A DNA stretch of 34,114 nt from positions 1-34,114 of the forward strand of contig NHFZ02000018.1 of NCBI GenBank assembly GCA_002171275.2. Reading direction: 5' to 3'. Positions 1 to 7,906 of this stretch are shown piece after piece; the first letter of the stretch is position 1; the number at the start of each line of letters is the position of its first letter. The notes under the pieces were generated by a model. That model saw nothing but the letters and a program-made list of their open reading frames with translations. It was not told the origin of the DNA and searched no databases. Made by a program: the position numbers and the translations under genes. This stretch comes from Pelagibacteraceae bacterium TMED124 (GTDB lineage: Bacteria; Pseudomonadota; Alphaproteobacteria; Pelagibacterales; Pelagibacteraceae).

Positions 1-405
1 AAAAAAAAGTACAATGAAAAATTTGAAGTTATTGTTTCAATGTCTTGCTTAGAACATATAAATGATATTGAGAAAAATTTTAAGAAATTAAAATATTTGA
101 CTGATAAAAAACATCTACAATATCATGTGATAAATTTTTCAAGTCACATTAATAAAAAAAACCCTTTTAAAAATCTTTACTCAGAGCATCCAAAAAATTT
201 TAGAAAAAAATATAAAAATAATATTAATTTTTTAAGGATGAGTGATTATGAAAAAATCTTAAAAAAAAATAGGTATTTTTATAAATTTAAAACTCTATCT
301 TCTTATAAAATTAAAAAAAGTGAAATACATACATACTGGAAAAAATATACTATAAATGAATTAAAAGTTCGTACAGCACTATTAAAGATTTCAGGACGGT
401 ATTAA
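1..405 (+). CDS. SAM-dependent methyltransferase, C-terminal part (cut by window edge)
   Basis: The reading frame is open from base 1 to the TAA at 403-405, so the gene starts outside the window. The first visible residues (FEVIVSMSCLEHI) are the typical post-strand-4 region of class I SAM methyltransferases, where a hydrophobic strand is followed by S-x-LEH. After it comes a helix and a strand with YHVINFSSH, like the YHxVDFxDH segment of methyltransferases found in polysaccharide clusters. The SAM-binding glycine motif would lie upstream and is not visible. An internal ATG at 40 is inside the conserved core and is not the real start. The 3' end overlaps the convergent glycosyltransferase by 15 bases. 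The acceptor is unknown; a sugar in the surface glycan is the natural guess from context. Confidence 0.7.
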   Translation, partial: KKKYNEKFEVIVSMSCLEHINDIEKNFKKLKYLTDKKHLQYHVINFSSHINKKNPFKNLYSEHPKNFRKKYKNNINFLRMSDYEKILKKNRYFYKFKTLSSYKIKKSEIHTYWKKYTINELKVRTALLKISGRY

Positions 406-1494
406 ATTTGTAAATATATCTTTGTGTCTTTTTATCCAATTTTTTATATCATGGTTTTTAATTGCTCTTTTTCTACTCTCTTTTGAATAATAATTATAAT
501 TTTTTAATATTTTAATTATTGAGTTATAAATTAATTTTGGACTAATATTTTTAAATTTGGTCCAGCTAAGTTCTGATTTAATTCCTATGCCCCCTTTTCC
601 TACAATTTCTTTTGAAGCTCCTGAATCCAAGTATACTATTGGAAGACCTGATGCGATTGCTTCAATTAATGCATTGGGGCACGGTGCATTATGTACCATA
701 AAAAAATATATATCGTTTTTTTTATATATATTTGGAGCTTCACTTTGTGTGTAAGGACCAAATATTGAAACATTTTTTTCCAGTTCATTTTTTTTTATAA
801 AATCAACAATTGTTAATTTTAATTTTTTATCCATATGTCCAAAAATATTGAGTTTAACATTTATTTTTTTTTTTAATAAGGTTACTGACTTTATAGAGCT
901 GATCAATCCTGGCAACATATATGACCTATAAGTTCCTGTCATTAATATTTCTATTTTTTTTTTTATATTAATTTTTTTATTTTTTTTTAGTGGTTTGAAT
1001 TTATTTAGATCGCATGCATTATAAAGAATTTCATAATTATTTTTTCTTTTTCCCAGGAATTTATCTGAGGAAAACTTACAAAATTCACTTTGATAAAAGA
1101 CATAGTCAGCTAAATTTAGTTGTTTAAACATTCTTCGATTTTGTTTTACCCAATCACCACTGTACCAAGCACTATAAAATACGCCATTTTGATTATGAAC
1201 GATGGGTAGATTTTTTTTAAAGTTTTTAAGAATAAAGTGATGATGATAAATAGAGTTACTTAATAGATATAATATATTAAAACCAATTTTTTTTTCTTTG
1301 AAATAATTATTTAGCCTTTTGATTTTTACCAAAGTTCCTCCACTATCACCAGAATAAGCACCTCCATAAAAAACTTTTAAAATATTATTTTTTTTATTAA
1401 AAAAAAGGTTTATAAATAAAATTAGATCTACATAATATGAATAGATAATTCTTAATATTAGTTTAGAAAATTTAGGATTTTCTTTTTTGTACAT
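391..1494 (-). CDS. GT4-family glycosyltransferase
   Basis: A 367-residue protein that probably transfers a sugar from a nucleotide donor to a lipid-linked glycan on the cytoplasmic face of the membrane. The C-terminal half carries the GT-B donor-site signature of family 4: an A-P-C-P-N-A-L-I-E-A-I-A-S-G-L-P-I-V stretch at about residues 270-287, which keeps the second Glu and the G-x-P but lacks the usual first E-G pair. It is preceded by an IFGH strand at about 217-220. The N-terminal domain has GDSGGT near residue 49, like the glycine-rich acceptor loop of GT4 enzymes. A hydrophobic patch at about 22-32 may dock to the membrane. It stands alone on its strand, divergent from the WecA-like gene over a 42-base gap. 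Sugar and linkage cannot be told. Confidence 0.8.
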   Translation of the reverse strand: MYKKENPKFSKLILRIIYSYYVDLILFINLFFNKKNNILKVFYGGAYSGDSGGTLVKIKRLNNYFKEKKIGFNILYLLSNSIYHHHFILKNFKKNLPIVHNQNGVFYSAWYSGDWVKQNRRMFKQLNLADYVFYQSEFCKFSSDKFLGKRKNNYEILYNACDLNKFKPLKKNKKINIKKKIEILMTGTYRSYMLPGLISSIKSVTLLKKKINVKLNIFGHMDKKLKLTIVDFIKKNELEKNVSIFGPYTQSEAPNIYKKNDIYFFMVHNAPCPNALIEAIASGLPIVYLDSGASKEIVGKGGIGIKSELSWTKFKNISPKLIYNSIIKILKNYNYYSKESRKRAIKNHDIKNWIKRHKDIFTNLIPS

Positions 1495-1536
1495 GATGAA
1501 AGTTTAAACATTTTAGAAAAAATGAAAACTTAAAAT

Positions 1537-2541
1537 ATGATTGAATTCAACATCATCAACACTTTTTTAATTTTAATTATGGTATTTATATTAAATTTTA
1601 TATTAATAAAAGTATCGTTTAAATTTAATTTATTAGATTATCCAGATAATAGGAAAAAACACGCATATCCAACGCCATATTCAGGCGGAATACTTTTAAT
1701 TATTTTTTTTTTCATTTTAGGTTTTTTGATAATACAAAACAATATTTTAAAAATTATTTTAATAACTAGTGCATCAATTGGTATTATAGGATTAATTGAT
1801 GATAAATTTAATCTTAATGCAATATATAAAATAGTTTTACTTTTATTGATTACATCATATTCAGTTTTTAATGGACTAAATATTGTAACACTTGGAACTT
1901 ATGATTACATTGGAAATTTAAATTTAGGAAAATTTTCTTATTTTTTTTCAATATGTTGCATTCTATTATTAACAAATGCATTTAATTATAATGATGGTAT
2001 TGATGGTTTAACAATCATAACATTCTTAATTTCATCTTCTTTAATTTTGTTATTAACAGGAAGTGCTGAGTTAAATTATTTATTTAAATTTATATTTATA
2101 ATTTTATCAGTTTTACTTTTATTTAATTACAGTTTTTTAAATTTACGAAAGATTTTTTTAGGTGACTCAGGGAGTCTGCTATTGGGATTTTTTTTTAGCT
2201 TAATGATGATTTATGCAAATAGATACTTAAATATTGATGCTATTCTTATTGCATGGACAGTTTCATATTTAGTTTACGAATTCATATCTACAAACCTTTA
2301 CAGAATTTTAAAAAAAAAAAAATTGTTCGCTGGAGGTGAAGATCACATGCATTTTTGGATTTTTAAAAAAAATAATTCAACAATATATACATCATTATTA
2401 ATAAATTTGTTAAATTTGTGTTTTTTTTTAATTGGATTTTATAGCTATAAAATAAATGAATTATTATCACTTTTGATTTTTGTATTATTATTTTTTTTAT
2501 ACTTTTTTTTAAGATATCTTTTATTTAAAAAAATGAGTTGA
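1537..2541 (+). CDS. WecA/MraY-family polyprenyl-phosphate sugar-1-phosphate transferase
   Basis: An integral membrane enzyme of 334 residues, largely hydrophobic, that would move a (N-acetyl)hexosamine-1-phosphate onto undecaprenyl phosphate and so start the lipid-linked repeat unit. All family landmarks are present: DYPDNRKKHAYPTP with SGG (34-51), the Asp pair IGLIDD (84-89), the NAFNYNDGIDGL block (147-158), the catalytic-loop GDSGS (209-213), and a late His motif DHMHF (269-273) where WecA has HIHH. That late motif is atypical, so the sugar may not be GlcNAc. A run of 13 A at 2310-2322 encodes the Lys stretch before the His motif. Its end overlaps the convergent GT2 gene by 21 bases. Family assignment is firm; substrate is open. 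Confidence 0.9.
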   Translation: MIEFNIINTFLILIMVFILNFILIKVSFKFNLLDYPDNRKKHAYPTPYSGGILLIIFFFILGFLIIQNNILKIILITSASIGIIGLIDDKFNLNAIYKIVLLLLITSYSVFNGLNIVTLGTYDYIGNLNLGKFSYFFSICCILLLTNAFNYNDGIDGLTIITFLISSSLILLLTGSAELNYLFKFIFIILSVLLLFNYSFLNLRKIFLGDSGSLLLGFFFSLMMIYANRYLNIDAILIAWTVSYLVYEFISTNLYRILKKKKLFAGGEDHMHFWIFKKNNSTIYTSLLINLLNLCFFLIGFYSYKINELLSLLIFVLLFFLYFFLRYLLFKKMS

Positions 2542-3975
2542 TAAAGCTAAAAACTTGTATCGAAGGATATTGAAATATTCTGAAATAATCATTTTTTTAT
2601 AACTGAAACGTTTAAAATATTGATGATCATCTTCAGGCCAATCATTACTCTTATGAATAATTAAATTATAATTATTTACATAGTAATTATTATAAATAAT
2701 TTCTGTATACCTAGTATTATATGGGGAAGTAAAATAAGAAATATTTTTTAAATTATTTATATTAGAAACATTATATATATATTCTAATTCTTCCTTTTTA
2801 GATTTTAAACTTTCCAAAACTATAAAAATATTGTTGGTATCATAGCCACTTTCAATAAGTAATCCTTTAATAATTAATTTTTGAGGAATATATTTATTGC
2901 TTCCTAGCAATAAAATTCTTTTATTTAAAAAATATTTTTTATTTTTAACTAAATCTTTTAATCTATAGCTAAAACCAAAATTAAAATATTTATCATAGCC
3001 ATAATTTGTATTAACAACTACAAGTTCAGTATTATTAAACGATTTTAAGTGTTGATTATTATATAACAAAGGTTTTCCTATGTAATGAAATAACGGAGAA
3101 TAAAAAGTAAAAAAATATATTATTACTATACTAATCACTAAACTCTTTTTCTTTTTGTACAAAAAACTCAATATAATTCTTATTAATTCTCTTATTAGCT
3201 TAATAACCGTTGTGAAAATTATTAACGAACTTGAGGCTGCAATTTTACCTTCAAGTTTTAATGATGATAATATATTTATGGACCTAATACTTTGCAGAGA
3301 ATAGTCTCTGTGCAAAGTATGAGTACCTCTAAAATTATAAACAAATGTTTTGTTTAAGAATAATATATCAAATTTTTTTTCAGAAATTATTTTAAACCAA
3401 ATATATAAATCCTCTATACCTGCGAAATTTTTTTTTTCAGAAAAAATAATTTTTTTAAAAACCGACTTTTCAATTAAAACTGATGATAGAATTATAGGAT
3501 TGAAAAAAAATATCATTGATTTTTTATAATTAATTAAAATTGTAAAAATGTTTATTAAAAACAATCTAAACAACCTTATAAATATTGGAGCTTTATTATT
3601 TTCTATATCAAAATACTCAGTATTAAGACAATTAATATGATTTTTTTTAAAATGTTTTATTTGATATTGCAATTTATCTTTATGCCAATAATCATCAGCA
3701 TCTAGGAAAGAAATTAGTTTTCCTTTGCTTTTAGTTATTCCAACATTCCTTGGTTTTCCTGGCGTCCCAGAATTTTTTTCTAATTTTAAAGCTTTAAAAT
3801 TGTATTTTTTTTTTAGTCCTTGAATAAGACTCCAAGTCTTGTCGGTTGAGCAGTCGTCAACAACAATAAGTTCTAACTTTTTATAACTTTGATTAACTAC
3901 AGACTTTATTGATCTTTCAATATATTTTTCGGAATTATAAACTGGAATTATTACTGATATTACGATGTTGTTCAT
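2521..3975 (-). CDS. GT2 glycosyltransferase fused to a DUF218-like domain
   Basis: A 484-residue two-part protein. Residues 1 to about 240 are a GT-A family 2 glycosyltransferase: VISVIIPVYNSEKYI, VVDDCSTD (38-45), GKPRNVGI, and the metal-binding LDADDYW (91-97). A hydrophobic stretch at about 250-270 and a clear membrane segment at about 279-295 follow. Residues about 316-475 resemble DUF218 (SanA/YdcF type): strand ELVVVNTNYG, RLKDLV, ILLLGS, the ESGYDTNNIFIVLES segment, and the final EYFNILRYKF helix, which matches the closing helix of DUF218 proteins. If both parts work, the transferase is cytoplasmic and the DUF218 part may be periplasmic. It is last in the eight-gene operon; its ATG overlaps the asnB stop (ATGA at 3975-3972), so translation is probably coupled. 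The fusion call is by eye. Confidence 0.75.
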   Translation of the reverse strand: MNNIVISVIIPVYNSEKYIERSIKSVVNQSYKKLELIVVDDCSTDKTWSLIQGLKKKYNFKALKLEKNSGTPGKPRNVGITKSKGKLISFLDADDYWHKDKLQYQIKHFKKNHINCLNTEYFDIENNKAPIFIRLFRLFLINIFTILINYKKSMIFFFNPIILSSVLIEKSVFKKIIFSEKKNFAGIEDLYIWFKIISEKKFDILFLNKTFVYNFRGTHTLHRDYSLQSIRSINILSSLKLEGKIAASSSLIIFTTVIKLIRELIRIILSFLYKKKKSLVISIVIIYFFTFYSPLFHYIGKPLLYNNQHLKSFNNTELVVVNTNYGYDKYFNFGFSYRLKDLVKNKKYFLNKRILLLGSNKYIPQKLIIKGLLIESGYDTNNIFIVLESLKSKKEELEYIYNVSNINNLKNISYFTSPYNTRYTEIIYNNYYVNNYNLIIHKSNDWPEDDHQYFKRFSYKKMIISEYFNILRYKFLALSTHFFK

Positions 3976-5921
3976 CTTTTAAAATTTATAGTATTTAAAT
4001 TTTTTTTATAAGTTTCGAGCCATTGTATTAGTATAAAAATGTTCCAAATTAAATGCTCATTAACTAATTTGTTTTTTTTATAACTATTCCATAAATAAAT
4101 TATTTTTTCTTTTTTAAAAAAGGGATATTTGCTTAATATTTCTTCATTGATATATTCATCTAAAGTATTTCTTAAACTTAATGATAACCATTTTTTTAGC
4201 GGAATACTAAAGCCTTTCTTTGGGCCTTTAATTTCATCATAATTTATATGCTTATTAATTATATTATTTAGTAATTGTTTTTTTTTCCTAAATTTTAAGG
4301 GTACTTGCCATGCCTTTTTAAAAAGATCAAAGTCTAGAAATGGAACTCTAGTTTCTAGTCCATAATACATTGAGGACCTGTCTACTTTACATAAAATATC
4401 ATCTGATAAATAAAATTTCGTATCGTTAGCCATCATAGTTTTAACTGATAAACTATGTTCTTTGAAACTTTCCTCAATAATATTATTTTTGGTTTCATTC
4501 TCAATCAAATCAAAACTATTTTTTGATTTGGATAAAATATTTTTTAGTAAATCATTTTCAGATTTTGAATCGAGGACATCTATAAATTTTTCTAGTTTTT
4601 GCTCATTTTCGGAGAAATTTTGAAGTAATATATTAGAGATTTTTTGTCTTTTGTCGCTACTTAGGTTAGTTAAAAATTTCTTTAATAATATTCTTATGTT
4701 TATTGGAAAAAATTTTAACTTATTCCATAGATTTGGAGTTAAATTATATCTATTGTATCCTGCAAATAATTCGTCCCCCCCATCACCAGAAAGACAAACT
4801 TTGACTTTTCGTTTACAAAATTTACTCAAAATAATTGATGGAAGACTTGAACTATCTCCAAAAGGCTCAGAATATATTTCTGGTAAATATTTAATTAAGT
4901 TCAACATATCTTTTTCCTTCATTATAAGTTTATTATTTTTCATACCTATAATCTTGGAAACCTTTGATGATTTGTTACTTTCATCATAAATTTTATTTTC
5001 AAAACCTATACTAAATGTCTCAATATTTTTTTTTGATCTATTTTTTATCGCTAAAGCAATAAGAGTAGAGTCAATTCCTCCAGACAAAAAAGAGCCCAAT
5101 GGTACATCTGAAATTAGTTGTCTTTCTACAGAATTAAAAAGATTGCTTTCAATTTCAGTCTCACATTTTTTATAATCAGTTATTTGATTTTCATTTGCTT
5201 TTTTAATCTCATTATTTAAGTCAAACCATTTATGAATGATAGAATATTTTTTATGACCAGAATTGAACTTTTTAACATCTATTTCTATGTAATTTCCCGA
5301 TTGTAATTTAAAAATATTTTTTAATATACTTTGTGGACTTGGAATATATGAAAACATTAAGAAAGAATTAATTGCATCAAAGTTTAAATGTAAATTTTTA
5401 TTATTTAATAAAATATTTTTAAGGTCTGAAGAAAAATAAAAACTGTTATCTATTGATCCATAGTACAAGGGTTTTTCACCAAATTTGTCTCGACACAAAA
5501 ATAATTTATTCAATTTTTTGTCATAACAAGAAAAGGCAAACATACCCTTTATTTTTTTTAAACTTTTTTCAATTCCATATTGTTCAATAATTCTTAATAA
5601 AGTTTCTGTATCAGAGCTTGAATTCCATTCATTTTTGTCAATTTTGTTTAATTCGGTTCTTAATTCTAGATGATTGTATATTTCTCCATTGTAGGAAATA
5701 ATATATCTCCCACTTTTTGAGGGCATAGGTTGACTTCCCTTATTAGATACATCAATTATTGACAATCTTGCATGACCTAAATGGACAGTTTTTTCATTAT
5801 TTGACCAAATTCCTTTATCATCTGGTCCTCTATGACCTATATCTAACATCATTTTTTTTAATTTGTTTAGGTAGAAAAAGTTACTTTTGTTTTGAGTAAT
5901 TATACCAGCTATGCCACACAT
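3972..5921 (-). CDS. asnB: Glutamine-hydrolysing asparagine synthase family amidotransferase (AsnB type)
   Basis: A 649-residue, full-length class II amidotransferase. The N-terminal glutaminase begins MCGIAGI, with the nucleophile Cys2 exposed after Met removal, then GHRGPDD (29-35), NGEIYNH (78-84) and SSDTE (102-106). The synthase half has the pyrophosphate loop SGGIDS (280-285), a CLSGDGGDELFAGYNRY stretch, and the conserved LETRVPFLD block. All key residues look intact. Sitting between an O-antigen ligase and a glycosyltransferase, and downstream of a UDP-sugar dehydrogenase, it is more likely to amidate a sugar carboxylate (uronamide formation, as proposed for WbpS-type proteins) than to make asparagine. 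The start overlaps the upstream stop by one base (TAATG). Family is certain; the sugar substrate is inferred from context. Confidence 0.88.
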   Translation of the reverse strand: MCGIAGIITQNKSNFFYLNKLKKMMLDIGHRGPDDKGIWSNNEKTVHLGHARLSIIDVSNKGSQPMPSKSGRYIISYNGEIYNHLELRTELNKIDKNEWNSSSDTETLLRIIEQYGIEKSLKKIKGMFAFSCYDKKLNKLFLCRDKFGEKPLYYGSIDNSFYFSSDLKNILLNNKNLHLNFDAINSFLMFSYIPSPQSILKNIFKLQSGNYIEIDVKKFNSGHKKYSIIHKWFDLNNEIKKANENQITDYKKCETEIESNLFNSVERQLISDVPLGSFLSGGIDSTLIALAIKNRSKKNIETFSIGFENKIYDESNKSSKVSKIIGMKNNKLIMKEKDMLNLIKYLPEIYSEPFGDSSSLPSIILSKFCKRKVKVCLSGDGGDELFAGYNRYNLTPNLWNKLKFFPINIRILLKKFLTNLSSDKRQKISNILLQNFSENEQKLEKFIDVLDSKSENDLLKNILSKSKNSFDLIENETKNNIIEESFKEHSLSVKTMMANDTKFYLSDDILCKVDRSSMYYGLETRVPFLDFDLFKKAWQVPLKFRKKKQLLNNIINKHINYDEIKGPKKGFSIPLKKWLSLSLRNTLDEYINEEILSKYPFFKKEKIIYLWNSYKKNKLVNEHLIWNIFILIQWLETYKKNLNTINFKR

Positions 5922-7210
5922 TATTCAGTTTTACCATCTCCAATCATATAATACAAAAAAATTCCTACGCTAAAAGCATAATAGCTTGCTAAATAATTAT
6001 TAAAAATATTTCCTGAGGGAACAAATGGAAATAAACTTATAAGAGTTGGAGTTATAAAATAAATATTATTGAAATTTGTTTTTTTACCAAAGAAAGATTT
6101 GGAGAAAATTTTAACAAAATGAATTAGAGAAAATATAAGAACTAAAAATATTGGAATAGTACCTAGAATTCCAACTTCTGTGAGTAATTGAACAAAAGTG
6201 TTATGAGGATGAGTATTACAAGACCGTTTATTAATTTTATAAACATCTTTTTTACACATATGTCTAAAACTTTTGACACCTGTTCCAGTAAGAAAATTGG
6301 ATTTAAAAATGTTAAATGAAGTTAAAATATAATTTTCATGTTCTGCAGAGAATACATAAAAATTTTGAAAAGTTTTTTCACTATTTTTCAAATATGTATT
6401 TTGATTAAATGGTAATTCTTTATCTAAAAAAGCATTTACAGTATGATCAAATCTTTTCTTTAATTGTGGACCATCTAAAAAATACAAAAATATCATTACA
6501 AAAAAAGAAAAGATAATTGTCTTGAAAATTAAAATTTTTTTTTTATTAGTAAATAAATAAATATTAAAAAAAATTATTAATAAATAAAGTAGTAAATAAA
6601 AAGTAGGTACTCTCTCTTTTGATAAAATAATTAAAATTGTAGATATCAAAATAATAATTAATATTTTACGATTAATTTTATTAGAAGCAATAAAAAAAAT
6701 GGGGATTGCTATAATTAAATTTCTCAAAACATAACTTCCTAAAATTTGCTCATCTTTAAAAACAGATGTTGGCCTGCCACCAACAAAATCGTATCCAAAA
6801 ATATTTTGCCCATTTAAAATTTGAAAGACCACATCCAAAAATAAGAAAAAAAAGATTATTAGAATGATATTAATAAAAACATTTGAAATTTTCTCATTTA
6901 AAAAATGACAAATTGCAATCGGAAATAATATAAACCTTATCAAAGGTAAAGTTTCAATCAAATAAAAAGAAACATCTGATGAGTTTAATGCTGATACAAT
7001 CAAAGTACCAAAAAAAAATAAAGAAAAGTATATTATTTTTTTATCTATATATAAGTTAATTTCAGACCTATAAATTTTTTTTAGAAAAATTAAGTCAATT
7101 ATTATTACAGCTAAATCAGTCAAAAAAGGTCCTGACAAAAACAATAGAGGGAAAGAAATTATTATTAATTCTGCCAGATTAAAATTTAATTTTTTTGTCA
7201 AATATAACAT
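5921..7210 (-). CDS. O-antigen ligase / polymerase family membrane protein (WaaL/Wzy_C type)
   Basis: A 429-residue polytopic membrane protein with about ten to twelve hydrophobic segments and one large loop at about residues 245-335. The loop holds AEHENY (289-294) and GTGVKSF, and ends in the signature HPHNTFVQLLTEVGILG (334-350), the H-x-H-N block of the O-antigen ligase/Wzy_C superfamily. An SKERVPTF motif at about 197-204 matches the conserved S-R/K-x(2)-P region. Members either ligate finished glycan to lipid A core or polymerise repeat units; these two roles cannot be separated by eye. The gene follows the 2OG-like gene with no spacer (its ATG directly follows that TAA) and overlaps asnB by one base, so it belongs to the same operon. 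Confidence 0.83.
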   Translation of the reverse strand: MLYLTKKLNFNLAELIIISFPLLFLSGPFLTDLAVIIIDLIFLKKIYRSEINLYIDKKIIYFSLFFFGTLIVSALNSSDVSFYLIETLPLIRFILFPIAICHFLNEKISNVFINIILIIFFFLFLDVVFQILNGQNIFGYDFVGGRPTSVFKDEQILGSYVLRNLIIAIPIFFIASNKINRKILIIILISTILIILSKERVPTFYLLLYLLIIFFNIYLFTNKKKILIFKTIIFSFFVMIFLYFLDGPQLKKRFDHTVNAFLDKELPFNQNTYLKNSEKTFQNFYVFSAEHENYILTSFNIFKSNFLTGTGVKSFRHMCKKDVYKINKRSCNTHPHNTFVQLLTEVGILGTIPIFLVLIFSLIHFVKIFSKSFFGKKTNFNNIYFITPTLISLFPFVPSGNIFNNYLASYYAFSVGIFLYYMIGDGKTE

Positions 7211-7906
7211 TTAAAACAAAATTTTTTTTCTAAATAAGTAAGCGAAATTTGGAAATTTTGGTTCAATCTTTAGTTGATCATTGATCAAATTTTTGTTGTA
7301 TGACCATTTTTTTGAGGGAACCAGTTGAATCATGATTTGGTCTCTATCTTTTTCTGGATTGCCGGCTTTATGAAAATTTTTATTTGGAAAAAAAACTAAT
7401 ATAGTTTTAGAATTACATTGCATTTTGTAAATTGTATCATCTTTTTTTTTTATTTGGATACCTCCACTATTTTTTCCAATATTTTGAAGGGGTATAATAA
7501 TTTTAATCAAATTAGCTGAATATGGTTTGTCCTTATGCCATTTGTTTGCAAATAGATCCTTTTGAATATTTTGATCTGATATTTTTTTAGTTTTATAAGC
7601 AATTACATAACCTAAAAAGTAATTAAAACCTGTAATTTCTGATATTATTTTTTTTAAGTCATTTTGAATAAATATTTCTTTTATTAAATAATCTATATCA
7701 TCTTCATTTAAAATATATTTTTGAAGATTTTCATTGATTATTATTTTTTTATTACTTTTTAACTCTAAATTTATTTCTTTTTTAATATTTAGTAAAAAAT
7801 ATTCATCTAAATTTGATATATTTTTATTTTTAAGAAAAAAATATTCATAAGTTGAAAAGACATAATTATATATTTTGCAAATAGTAATATATAAAATATT
7901 TATCAT
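7211..7906 (-). CDS. Fe(II)/2-oxoglutarate dioxygenase-like protein (PhyH type)
   Basis: A 231-residue protein with the metal-binding layout of phytanoyl-CoA-dioxygenase-like enzymes. WHKDKPYSANLIKIIIPL (123-140) supplies the H-x-D pair (His124, Asp126); LQNIGKNSGGIQI follows as the usual strand; FHKAGNP (178-184) supplies the distal His (His179), with Arg188 nine residues later as candidate 2-oxoglutarate anchor. The spacing between H-x-D and distal His (about 53 residues) is short but possible for a compact jelly-roll. The N-terminus (5-20) is hydrophobic. It starts with an ATGA overlap on the dehydrogenase and ends exactly where the ligase/polymerase begins, so it is part of the operon. 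It may hydroxylate or oxidise a sugar or lipid carrier; no substrate can be named. Confidence 0.6.
   Translation of the reverse strand: MINILYITICKIYNYVFSTYEYFFLKNKNISNLDEYFLLNIKKEINLELKSNKKIIINENLQKYILNEDDIDYLIKEIFIQNDLKKIISEITGFNYFLGYVIAYKTKKISDQNIQKDLFANKWHKDKPYSANLIKIIIPLQNIGKNSGGIQIKKKDDTIYKMQCNSKTILVFFPNKNFHKAGNPEKDRDQIMIQLVPSKKWSYNKNLINDQLKIEPKFPNFAYLFRKKILF

Noticed and set aside
557..754. Short plus-strand frame inside the first GT4 gene
   Set aside because: Antisense to the donor-site region of a conserved enzyme; no ribosome-binding site.
4651..4989. A 112-codon plus-strand reading frame inside asnB
   Set aside because: It is antisense to the conserved synthase domain and shows no independent features.
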